Assembly: GCA_040902655.1 (NCBI GenBank)
Contig: JBBDWV010000044.1
Location: forward strand, 1-64,000
Length of the DNA: 64,000 nucleotides
Reading direction: 5' to 3'
From: Mycobacteriales bacterium
GTDB lineage: Bacteria; Actinomycetota; Actinomycetes; Mycobacteriales; SCTD01
The notes beneath the pieces are model-generated. The model saw only the letters and a list, made by a program, of their open reading frames with translations. It was not told where the DNA came from and did not search any database. The translations under genes and the position numbers were made by a program. This document shows, one piece after another, positions 55,014 through 62,520 of this stretch; within the stretch, counting starts at the first letter, position 1; every line of letters starts with the position of its first letter.

Positions 55014-55034
55014 TACATTGGTACGGCCAATGTA
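55014..55034. promoter_or_regulatory. Perfect 8-5-8 palindrome, GntR operator candidate
   Basis: TACATTGG-TACGG-CCAATGTA lies 27 bp upstream of the GntR gene and 47 bp before the CitE-type gene start. Perfect 8-bp arms in a GC-rich background are unlikely by chance. It is the obvious autoregulatory and divergent control site. Confidence 0.78.
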
Positions 55035-55080
55035 ACCAGCCTGGCCGGCAGCGGCAAGGCCCGGAAGGAGAGCAGGCCCT

Positions 55081-55986
55081 GTGACAGAGGTCGCTTCCGC
55101 CTCGACGCCGTCCCGGCGCTCGGTGCTGTCCGTCCCCGCGAGCGACGCGCGCAAGATGGCCAAGGCGCTCGAGAGCCCGGCCGACCAGGTCGTCCTGGAC
55201 CTCGAGGACGCCGTCGAACCCGGCAGCAAGGACCGCGCGCGGGAGTTGCTGGTCGGCGTGCTGCGCGAGCTGCCCGACGCCGACGTCGCGCGCGTCACGG
55301 TCCGGGTCAACCCGGCTCGTTCGCCGTGGTGCCACCTGGACGTCGCGGCCCTGGCCGAGCTGCCGGTCCTGCCCGGCTCGCTGGTCCTGCCCAAGGTGGA
55401 GGGGCCGGGGGACCTCGCTTTTCTGGACCGGCTCCTGGACGGCGTCGAGGCCAGGAGCGGGCGCCGCTCCCGGATCGGCGTCCAGGCGCTCATCGAGAGC
55501 GCGGCCGGCGTCACCGCCGTCTCCGAGACAGCCCGGGCGGGGGAGCGGCTGGAGGCCCTCGTGCTCGGCTACGCCGACCTGGCCGCCTCCCTCGGGGTCG
55601 TGGCCGCTCCGGAGCGGCGGCTCCAGCTGTGGCTGCCGGTGCAGTCGGCGGTGCTGGTCGCGGCCCGCGCGGCGGGTGTCCAGGCGGTGGACGGCCCGCA
55701 CCTCGGGGTGCACGTCGACGAGGCCTTCACGGCCGCTGCCGAGCGGGCCCGCGACCTCGGCTTCGACGGCAAGTGGGCGATCCACCCCCGGCAGGTGGAC
55801 GCCCTCAATGAGATCTTCACCCCCGCGCCGGCGCAGGTGGAGCACGCCCGCGCGGTGCTCGAGACGCTGGACCGGGCCGCCCGCGAGGGTGCGGCCGGTG
55901 CCGCGCTGCTGGACGGGCAGATGCTCGACGAGGCGGTTGCCGTGGCTGCCCGGCGGGTGCTGGCCCGCGCGGGGGGGTCCGCGTGA
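55081..55986 (+). CDS. CitE-family (HpcH/HpaI) acyl-CoA lyase
   Basis: This 301-residue TIM-barrel protein belongs to the CitE-like group with malyl-CoA, methylmalyl-CoA and citramalyl-CoA lyases. It has RSVLSVPASDARKMAKAL, VVLDLEDAVEPGSKDRAR, the Arg of VRVNPARSPW, metal ligands in ALIESAAGV, GYADLAASLG and the C-terminal GKWAIHPRQVDALNEIF. GTG follows AAGGAGAG. With CaiB and MaoC partners, cleavage of citramalyl-CoA to acetyl-CoA and pyruvate is a likely role. Confidence 0.9.
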   Translation: MTEVASASTPSRRSVLSVPASDARKMAKALESPADQVVLDLEDAVEPGSKDRARELLVGVLRELPDADVARVTVRVNPARSPWCHLDVAALAELPVLPGSLVLPKVEGPGDLAFLDRLLDGVEARSGRRSRIGVQALIESAAGVTAVSETARAGERLEALVLGYADLAASLGVVAAPERRLQLWLPVQSAVLVAARAAGVQAVDGPHLGVHVDEAFTAAAERARDLGFDGKWAIHPRQVDALNEIFTPAPAQVEHARAVLETLDRAAREGAAGAALLDGQMLDEAVAVAARRVLARAGGSA

Positions 55987-57008
55987 CCGACCGGGCGGCC
56001 GAGGGCCCGGGGGCGCAGAGCCCGGTGGCCGAGGGCCCCTACTTCGACGACCTCACGCACGGCGACGTCTTCGAGACCGCACCGCCGGCGACGCTCACCG
56101 ACGGCGCCGCTGCGGTGCACGCGGCCATCGTCGGGGAGCGGCTGCGGCTCGCGCTCGACGCCGACCTGAGCCGGCACGTCACCGGCGAGCAGCGCCCGAT
56201 GGCCCCGCCGTCGCTGGTGTGGGATCTGGCCATCGGGCAGTCGACGCCGGTCACCCATCACGTCAAGGCCAACCTGTTCTACCGCGGGCTGGCCTTTCGG
56301 CGGGCGCCGACCATCGGCGACACCCTGCACACGCGCACCAAGGTCGTCGGGCTCCGGCAGAACACTCCGCGCCCCGACCGGGCCCCCACGGGCCTGGTGG
56401 CGCTGCGGATCACGACCGCGGACCAGCAGGACCGGACGGTGCTGGACTTCTGGCGCTGCGCCATGCTGCCGCTGCGCGACGCGGCGGCGCGGACCGGGCA
56501 CACGGACGACCTCGCGGCCGTCGGGCGGGCGGTGCAGGAGCCCGGTGCGGTGGCCGCCGCCTGGGACCTCGAGCCCTTCCGCGACACGTTGCCGCCCGCC
56601 CTGCGCCGCGAGGTCCTGCCGGGCACCCAGTGGCAGGTCGGCGGTGGCGACGTGGTCTCCAGCGCCCCGGAGCTGGCCCGGCTGACCCTGAACGTCGCCC
56701 GCACCCACCACGACGACGAGGCCGGCACCCGCCTCGTCTACGGCGGCCACACCATCGGGCTGGCCCTCACCCAGGCGGTGCGTGCCCTGCCCGAGCTCGT
56801 GACCGTGCTGGCGTGGCACGGCTGCGACCACACCGGGCCGGTCCGCGAGGGCGACACGCTGCAGAGCACCGTGCTCGTGGAGGACGTGCAGCCGGGGCCG
56901 GCGGGTGGCCGGCTGGTGCACCTGCGCTCCCGCGTCACCGCCCGCACCGGCCCCGCGGACCCTCCGCGGGACGTGCTCGACTGGCGCTACGTCGGGTTGC
57001 TCGCGTGA
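55983..57008 (+). CDS. MaoC-family hydratase, mesaconyl-CoA hydratase-like
   Basis: This 341-residue double hot-dog protein resembles mesaconyl-CoA (2-methylfumaryl-CoA) hydratase. Segments include FDDLTHGDVFETAPPATLTDG, VKANLFYRGLAFRRAPTIGDTL, the second hot-dog LNVARTHHDDEAGTRLVYGGHTIGLALT, and CDHTGPVREGDTLQSTV. GTGA overlap couples it to the CitE-type gene. Hydration of mesaconyl- or itaconyl-CoA to citramalyl- or methylmalyl-CoA, then cleavage by the lyase, is the expected chemistry. Confidence 0.88.
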   Translation: MTDRAAEGPGAQSPVAEGPYFDDLTHGDVFETAPPATLTDGAAAVHAAIVGERLRLALDADLSRHVTGEQRPMAPPSLVWDLAIGQSTPVTHHVKANLFYRGLAFRRAPTIGDTLHTRTKVVGLRQNTPRPDRAPTGLVALRITTADQQDRTVLDFWRCAMLPLRDAAARTGHTDDLAAVGRAVQEPGAVAAAWDLEPFRDTLPPALRREVLPGTQWQVGGGDVVSSAPELARLTLNVARTHHDDEAGTRLVYGGHTIGLALTQAVRALPELVTVLAWHGCDHTGPVREGDTLQSTVLVEDVQPGPAGGRLVHLRSRVTARTGPADPPRDVLDWRYVGLLA

Positions 57009-57069
57009 GCGGCGTCGAGCGCCCGGACCGATCCGACCGCCGTACGACGGCAGACAGCGAGGGTGCACG

Positions 57070-57963
57070 ATGACGGTCGCCGCAGAGGGGCCGGTCCTGT
57101 TCGTGGGGCTGGGCGCGATGGGCACGCCGATGGCGACGGCGCTGGCCCGCTCGGGCCGGGAGCTACTGCTGCGCGACGTCGACGAGGCCCGCGCCCGGGC
57201 ACTGGCCGACCAGCTGGGGGCGACGGCGGTCGGGGCCGACGCCACCGCCCCGGTGGTCGTCCTGATGCTGCCGGACAGTGCCGCCGTCGAGGGCGTGCTG
57301 CTCGGCGAGCAGGGTCTGCTCACCCGGCTCGCCGCCGGCGCCGTCGTGGTGGACATGAGCTCCTCGCGGCCCTCGAGCACCGTGGCGCTGGCGGCCCGCG
57401 CGGGCGAGGCGGGGATCGACTACGTCGACGCGCCGGTGTCCGGCGGCGTCGCCCGGGCCCGCGACGCCTCGCTCGCGGTGATGGTGGGTGCGACCGACGC
57501 GGCGTACGCGCGGGTGCAGCCGCTGCTCGCCGCGATGGGCGGCGACGTCACGCATGTCGGCGGCCCCGGCGCCGGCCACGCGATGAAGGCACTGAACAAC
57601 CTGCTGTCCGCGATCGGGCTGGCGGCGGCCTCGGAGGTGCTGGCGGTCGGCGCCAACTTCGGTCTCGAGCCGCAGGTCATGCTCGACGTGCTCAACCGGT
57701 CCACCGGCCGCAACCACGCGACCGAGGTGAAGATGGCGCGGTTCGTGCTGTCCCGCGCATTCGACTCCGGATTCTCGCTGCGCCTGATGGTCAAGGACCT
57801 GCGCACCGCCCTCGAGCTCGCGCACGAGACGGGCACCCCCGTACCGCTGTCCGCCGGCGCCCTGGAGGAGTGGACGGCCGCGGGCCGGACGCTGCCCGCC
57901 GACGCCGACCACACGCACGTCGCGGCGTACGTCGAGAGCCGCGCCGGCACCGAGCTGCACTGA
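57070..57963 (+). CDS. 3-hydroxyisobutyrate dehydrogenase-family oxidoreductase
   Basis: This 297-residue beta-hydroxyacid dehydrogenase has a Rossmann motif FVGLGAMGTPMATAL at the N-terminus, the substrate loop APVSGGVARARD, the catalytic Lys in GAGHAMKALNNLLSA, and the C-terminal SLRLMVKDLRTALELA. The family also includes tartronate semialdehyde reductase and 2-(hydroxymethyl)glutarate dehydrogenase. It lies 61 bp after MaoC, in the same operon. The precise hydroxyacid is unknown. Confidence 0.9.
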   Translation: MTVAAEGPVLFVGLGAMGTPMATALARSGRELLLRDVDEARARALADQLGATAVGADATAPVVVLMLPDSAAVEGVLLGEQGLLTRLAAGAVVVDMSSSRPSSTVALAARAGEAGIDYVDAPVSGGVARARDASLAVMVGATDAAYARVQPLLAAMGGDVTHVGGPGAGHAMKALNNLLSAIGLAAASEVLAVGANFGLEPQVMLDVLNRSTGRNHATEVKMARFVLSRAFDSGFSLRLMVKDLRTALELAHETGTPVPLSAGALEEWTAAGRTLPADADHTHVAAYVESRAGTELH

Positions 57964-57990
57964 CCGTCCCCCACCAGGAGAAGGAGCCGC

Positions 57991-58410
57991 ATGGCGACCG
58001 AGCAGGACAAGCAGGCCTACATCGACGACATGGCCCGAAAGCGCGGCTACGTGCTGGACTACCACAAGGTGATGGCCAAGCAGGACTACGACGTCCTGCA
58101 GGCCGCCAACGGGCTGGTCGACGCCGCCTACCTGAACCAGCGCACCCTCGACCGGCGCACCAAAGAGCTGCTGTTCATCCTGAGCCTGACCGTGATGCGG
58201 GCATCCAAGGGCCACATCACCAGTCACATCCGGGTCGCCCTGGACCTCGGTGTGACGCCGCAGGAGATCCTCGAGGCGATCGAGATCGCCTTGCCGGAAG
58301 CAGGCATCGTGGCCTTCCAGGTCGGTTTCGAGGCCTGGCGCGAGGTCGTCGGAGCCGACGGGATCGAGCCGAGCGTCGCCGTGCACGAGGGTGGCTCCGG
58401 CGGCGCCTGA
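57991..58410 (+). CDS. Carboxymuconolactone decarboxylase-like protein
   Basis: This 139-residue all-helical protein belongs to the CMD/AhpD superfamily. The core reads LDRRTKELLFILSLTVMRASKGHITSHIRVALDLGVTPQEILEAIEIALPEAG. The redox CxxC of AhpD is absent, so a peroxidase role is unlikely. The His of the core is present, as in decarboxylase-type members. AGGAGAAGGAG precedes the ATG. It is the last gene of the CitE operon. Its reaction there is unknown. Confidence 0.85.
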   Translation: MATEQDKQAYIDDMARKRGYVLDYHKVMAKQDYDVLQAANGLVDAAYLNQRTLDRRTKELLFILSLTVMRASKGHITSHIRVALDLGVTPQEILEAIEIALPEAGIVAFQVGFEAWREVVGADGIEPSVAVHEGGSGGA

Positions 58411-58412
58411 GA

Positions 58413-58451
58413 GCGTCTCTCCCGGGCGTCTCTCCCGGGCGTCTCTCCCGG
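58413..58451 (+). repeat. Three tandem 13-bp repeats
   Basis: GCGTCTCTCCCGG occurs three times in direct tandem immediately after the CMD-like gene, leading into a terminator hairpin. It is a simple repeat likely to vary in copy number. Confidence 0.85.
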
Positions 58452-58453
58452 GC

Positions 58454-58475
58454 GGCTGAGCCGGTCGGCTCAGCC
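58454..58475. terminator. 9-bp hairpin between convergent CMD and MFS genes
   Basis: GGCTGAGCC pairs perfectly with GGCTCAGCC around GGTC. The right arm contains the TGA of the leftward MFS gene. It is a strong candidate for a bidirectional terminator. Confidence 0.65.
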
Positions 58476-59711
58476 CGCCGGGGCCAACGCCGGCGTGCGC
58501 CCCAGCAGCAGCGCCAGCCCGAGCCCCACCAGGGTGAGCCCGGCGACGTAGAGCACCGTGCCCGGCCAGTCGCCGCGCTCGTAGGCCAAGCCGCCCACCC
58601 AGCCGCCGATGCTGCTGCCGGCGTAGTAGGCGAGCAGGTACAGCGCGGAGGCCTCCGAGCGCCCGACCCGGGCCCGGTTGCCGACCATCCCGCTGGCCGA
58701 GGTGTGCACGCCGAAGAAGCCGACGGTGAACAGGACCAGCCCGAGCAGGACGAGCGCCAGCAGGTTGCTCAGGGTCAGCAATGCCGCCGCCAGCGTCAGC
58801 ACGGCGCTGCCGAGCAGCACCGCCCGGCGCCCGACCCGGTCGCCCAGCCGCCCGGCGAGCGGGGCGGTCGCGGTGCCGGCGAGGTAGGTCAGGAAGACGA
58901 GCCCGACCAGCGTCTGCGACAGGCCGAACGGCTCCTGCAGCAGCCGGTAGCCGAGGAAGTTGTAGACGGTCACGAAGGCCGACATCCCGAAGAAGCTGGT
59001 CAGGCACAGCCGGCGTACCCCCGGGTCACGCAGGTGCCGTGCGAGATGGCCCAGCAGCACGCCGTGGCCGGAGGTGGCCGCTGCCGCCGTCGGCGGTGGC
59101 AGCAGGACGCGGAAGGCGACGACGCACAGCAGGGCCAGCAGCCCCACCGCCGCCATGCCGGCCCGCCAGCCGGCGGCATCGGCCACCGTGCTCGACAGCA
59201 GCCGTCCGGACAGCCCGCCCACGGTGTTGCCGGCGACATAGAGACCCATGGCGCCCCCGACGGCGCCCGGCTGGACCTCCTCGGACAGGTGCGCCATGGC
59301 CAGCGCCGGCAGCCCCGCGATCGCCACGCCCTGCAGGGCCCGCAGCACCAGCAGGACCTCGAGGGAGGGCGCCAGCGGCGCGAGCAGCCCGAGCACCGCA
59401 GCCGTCGTCAGCGCGACGGTCATCAGCCGGGTGCGGCCGAACCGCCTCGCCAGGGCGCTCATCGGGACCAGCGCCAGCGCGAGTGTCCCGGTCGCCACCG
59501 ACACCACCAGTGCCGCTGTGGAGGGCGGTACCTGCAGGTCCTGCGACAACAGCGGCAGCAGCGCCTGCGGGGAGTAGAGCAGCGTGAACGAGCCGACGCC
59601 CGCCGCCCAGATCGCGCCGACGAGCCGGCGGTAGCCGGCCGTTCCGCGGGCATGACCGGTCCAGGTGGGGGCAGGGGGCGCCGGCGTCATCAGGTCCATG
59701 GTGGACCCCAT
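58470..59711 (-). CDS. MFS transporter
   Basis: This roughly 413-residue protein has about twelve membrane helices and the MFS signature LARRFGRTRLMTVAL after helix 2, with a weaker repeat GRLGDRVGRRAVLLG in the second half. The substrate is not evident. It diverges from a LysR gene with only about 40 bp between starts, so LysR control is likely. Start choice among ATGs at 59711, 59699 and 59690 is uncertain. It resembles the drug/arabinose efflux type more than acid importers. Confidence 0.87.
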   Translation of the reverse strand: MGSTMDLMTPAPPAPTWTGHARGTAGYRRLVGAIWAAGVGSFTLLYSPQALLPLLSQDLQVPPSTAALVVSVATGTLALALVPMSALARRFGRTRLMTVALTTAAVLGLLAPLAPSLEVLLVLRALQGVAIAGLPALAMAHLSEEVQPGAVGGAMGLYVAGNTVGGLSGRLLSSTVADAAGWRAGMAAVGLLALLCVVAFRVLLPPPTAAAATSGHGVLLGHLARHLRDPGVRRLCLTSFFGMSAFVTVYNFLGYRLLQEPFGLSQTLVGLVFLTYLAGTATAPLAGRLGDRVGRRAVLLGSAVLTLAAALLTLSNLLALVLLGLVLFTVGFFGVHTSASGMVGNRARVGRSEASALYLLAYYAGSSIGGWVGGLAYERGDWPGTVLYVAGLTLVGLGLALLLGRTPALAPAG

Positions 59712-59718
59712 CGCCGCT

Positions 59719-59733
59719 ATGCGTCCAATACAT
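59719..59733. promoter_or_regulatory. Possible LysR box between MFS and lysR genes
   Basis: ATG-N9-CAT forms a T-N11-A motif typical of LysR-type regulators in the 38-bp divergent spacer. It is short, so this is a weak call supported by position. Confidence 0.35.
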
Positions 59734-59749
59734 GAAAGAGTCTCCACCC

Positions 59750-60718
59750 ATGTCCGCCGAGCATGAGGACCGCCACCTGGACGGACTGCTGTCCGCGCTC
59801 GCCCCCAGGCTGCGGCAGTTCGTGGCGGTGGCGCGCGCCGAGCACGTCACGAGGGCGGCCGAGGCGATCGGCGTCCCGCAGCCGACGCTGAGCCGCAGCA
59901 TCGCCCGGCTGGAGCGGGACCTCGGCAGTGCACTGTTCCTGCGCACGGGCCGGACGCTGCGGCTGAGCCGCGCCGGTGCGCTGCTGCTCGAGCACGTCGA
60001 ACGCGCGATGGCCGACCTCGAGGCGGGCCTGCGCGCGGTGGTCGAGCATGCCGGACCGGACGGTGGCCGGGTCGCCTTCGGGTTCCTGCACACCCTGGGC
60101 GGTGCGGCCGTGCCCCAACTGCTGAGGGAGTTCCGGCAGGAGCGTCCTGCCGTGCGCTTCGAGTTGGTGCAGCGCGGGCACGACGGCCTGCTGGAGCTGC
60201 TCCGGGCCGGGATGCTCGACCTCTGCCTCACCTCGCCGCTCCCGCAGGAGCCGGACCTGGTGTCGGCCGCTCTCCACGAGCAGCGGCTGCACCTGGTCGT
60301 CCCCCAGGGCCACCCGCTGGCGGACCGTCGCCGGCTGCAGCTGTCCGAGGCGGCACCCGAGCAGTTCGTGGGACTGGGACGCGGCTACGGGCTGCGCGCC
60401 ACCACCGACGCCTGGTGCCTGGCCGCCGGGTTCGTGCCGAAGCTCGCGTTCGAGGGTGAGGAGATCGACACCGTACGCGGCCTGGTGGCAGCCGGACTGG
60501 GCGTGGCGCTGCTGCCGCCCGACCCGGCCGGCGCTGCCCCTTCCGTGGTGGAGCTCGAGGTCACCCAGCCCCACACCACCCGCGTCCTCGGCCTGGTGTG
60601 GCGGCGGGCGGGGGCCGGCCCACCTGCCGCGGCGGCCTTCCGCGACACTGTCCTGCAGATCGGCCCGGGGCTGCTCGCGCAGCGTCCGGGGGACCCGGCC
60701 GAGGGCCGTACAATCTGA
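59750..60718 (+). CDS. LysR-family transcriptional regulator
   Basis: The 322-residue protein has an N-terminal LysR HTH (LRQFVAVARAEHVTRAAEAIGVPQPTLSRSIARLERDLG, then LFLRTGRTLRLSRAGALLLEHV) and a periplasmic-binding-fold effector domain with RGLVAAGLGVALLPP. I chose ATG 59750, 8 nt after GAAAGAG; ATG 59732 is possible. It diverges from the MFS gene and precedes the second TRAP operon by about 110 bp. Either may be its target. Confidence 0.92.
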   Translation: MSAEHEDRHLDGLLSALAPRLRQFVAVARAEHVTRAAEAIGVPQPTLSRSIARLERDLGSALFLRTGRTLRLSRAGALLLEHVERAMADLEAGLRAVVEHAGPDGGRVAFGFLHTLGGAAVPQLLREFRQERPAVRFELVQRGHDGLLELLRAGMLDLCLTSPLPQEPDLVSAALHEQRLHLVVPQGHPLADRRRLQLSEAAPEQFVGLGRGYGLRATTDAWCLAAGFVPKLAFEGEEIDTVRGLVAAGLGVALLPPDPAGAAPSVVELEVTQPHTTRVLGLVWRRAGAGPPAAAAFRDTVLQIGPGLLAQRPGDPAEGRTI

Positions 60719-60829
60719 CCTGCTCCTGTGACGTCGCCCGCGCGCTGGCGCGAGTCACGCCTTTTCCGGAGCGGACCAGGACTCACCCACCCGCTGCCTG
60801 TGGCGGCGGGAACGACGAGGAGTGTGCAC

Positions 60830-61876
60830 GTGAAGCAACTGACGCGTAGGCAAGGTCTCGCGGCTGTCGTCGCGCTGGCGGCCGTGACCCTGACTGCCTG
60901 CGGGGGCGCTCGCGGCGGGGGTGGAGGCGGCGCCGAGGGTGAGCAGAGCTACACCATCAAGTTCGCGCACGTCGTCACGCCGCAGACGCCCAAGGGCCAG
61001 GCGGCCGAGAAGTTCAAGGAGGTCCTCGAGCAGGAGAGCGACGGCCGCATCACCGTCGAGATCTACCCCAACTCCGAGCTGTACGGCGACAAGGACGAGC
61101 TGCAGGCGCTCCAGTCGGGGGCGGTCCAGATGCTCGCCCCCGCAAGCGCGAAGTTCACCACCATCGCCCCGCAGCTCCAGGTGCTGGACCTGCCGTTCCT
61201 GTTCGGCAGCGTCGAGGACATCCCGGAGGTGGCCTCGCCCGGCACCGCCGCCGGCAAGGCGATCTTCGAGAACGAAGCGCTCGGGACGAAGAACATCAAG
61301 GTGCTCAACCTGTGGGACAACGGGTTGAAGCAGCTGTCGTCGAACAAGCAGATGACCGCGCCGGCCGACCTGAAGGGATTGCGGTTCCGGATCCAGCCGT
61401 CGGACGTGCTGCGCAGCCAGTTCTCCGCCTGGGGTGCCGGTTCCACCCCCCTGGCCTTCGCCGAGGTCTACAACGCCCTCCAGCAGGGCGTCGTCAACGG
61501 CCAGGAGAACCCGTACTCCAACATCGAGTCGCAGAACATGCACACCGTGCAGAAGTTCATCACCGAGTCCAACCACGGCTACATCGGCTACGTGCTCGTG
61601 GTGAACCAGGAGTTCTACGACAGCCTGCCGGATGACCTGCAGGAGGCCGTGGACGCCGCGGCGCAGGAGTCCTCGGAGTACAACCGCGAGGTGGCTGCCG
61701 AGATCAACCAGGATGCCAAGCAGACGATCGTGGACGCCAAGACCACGACGATCACCGAGCTGGACGAGGCGCAGCGCAAGGCCTTCAAGGATGCGGTCGT
61801 ACCGAAGGTGTGGCAGGAGCACGCGGACGTGATCGGCAAGGACCTGATCGACGAGCTGCTCGCAGAGCAGCAGTAG
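60830..61876 (+). CDS. dctP: TRAP transporter solute-binding lipoprotein (DctP family)
   Basis: This second DctP-type receptor has 348 residues. The lipobox ends LTAC near residue 22. Family segments are IKFAHVVTPQTPKGQAAEKFKEVLEQESDGRITVEIYPNSELYGD, KGLRFRIQPSDVLRSQF with the carboxylate-binding Arg, and GVVNGQENPYSNI. Homologues bind C4-dicarboxylates or related acids. GTG 60830 follows GAGGAG by 7 nt. It is only distantly similar to the first DctP, so the two systems probably import different acids. Confidence 0.93.
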   Translation: MKQLTRRQGLAAVVALAAVTLTACGGARGGGGGGAEGEQSYTIKFAHVVTPQTPKGQAAEKFKEVLEQESDGRITVEIYPNSELYGDKDELQALQSGAVQMLAPASAKFTTIAPQLQVLDLPFLFGSVEDIPEVASPGTAAGKAIFENEALGTKNIKVLNLWDNGLKQLSSNKQMTAPADLKGLRFRIQPSDVLRSQFSAWGAGSTPLAFAEVYNALQQGVVNGQENPYSNIESQNMHTVQKFITESNHGYIGYVLVVNQEFYDSLPDDLQEAVDAAAQESSEYNREVAAEINQDAKQTIVDAKTTTITELDEAQRKAFKDAVVPKVWQEHADVIGKDLIDELLAEQQ

Positions 61877-61896
61877 AACCCCACGTCGCAGCAGGC

Positions 61897-61921
61897 GGGG
61901 ACGGCCCGGGTGGTCGTCCCC
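61897..61921 (+). terminator. Hairpin between dctP and dctQ of the second TRAP operon
   Basis: GGGGACG at 61897-61903 pairs with CGTCCCC at 61915-61921 over an 11-nt loop, between receptor and membrane genes. The first TRAP operon has a longer hairpin in the same place. Confidence 0.5.
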
Positions 61922-61944
61922 GTCTCGCGTGAGAGGAGCACCGG

Positions 61945-62520
61945 GTGCACCGGTTGGGCCGGACCCTGACGGTGGTGGAGAACGTGGTCGCAAGTGCGGC
62001 GCTGGCGGCAGCGGCCGCCCTCGCGATCATCGCCGTGGTCATGCGCTACGTCTTCAACATCCTGATCTTCTGGTCGGAGGAGGCGGTGATCTATCTCGTC
62101 CTGCTGTCGGTGTTCGTCGGCGCGGTGATCACGCTCCGGCACGACGAGCACGTCCGGGTCGATCTGCTGCCGCTCCTGCTCAAAGGCCGGGCGCGGCTCG
62201 CCGTCCAGGTGGCCGCCAGCCTGCTCACGCTGGTCTACCTCGGCGTCATCGGCGGCTACGGGTGGGTGCTGCTGTTCGAGCCGGCCGCGAGCAACACCGT
62301 CACGCCGGCGCTGAAGCTGCCGCTCTGGGTCGTGTACTTCGCGCTTCCGCTCGGCTTGACGCTGATGTTCCTGCGCATGCTCGAGGTGCTGTTTCGCCAA
62401 CTCACCGGCAGGGATCCGCACCCCGAGGCGGCCAAGACCGTGCTCGAGGCCGAGGCCGAGGGCCTCGGCATCCACGTCGACCCCGAGAAGGTCATCGACC
62501 CGAAGGAGACGCGGCCGTGA
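61945..62520 (+). CDS. dctQ: TRAP transporter small membrane subunit (DctQ family)
   Basis: This 191-residue protein has four membrane helices. The DctQ pattern FNILIFWSEEAVIYLVLLSVFVGAVITLRHDEHVRVDLLP lies in the first half. A longer hydrophilic tail follows the last helix. GAGAGGAG precedes the GTG. It overlaps the permease gene by GTGA. Confidence 0.92.
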   Translation: MHRLGRTLTVVENVVASAALAAAAALAIIAVVMRYVFNILIFWSEEAVIYLVLLSVFVGAVITLRHDEHVRVDLLPLLLKGRARLAVQVAASLLTLVYLGVIGGYGWVLLFEPAASNTVTPALKLPLWVVYFALPLGLTLMFLRMLEVLFRQLTGRDPHPEAAKTVLEAEAEGLGIHVDPEKVIDPKETRP

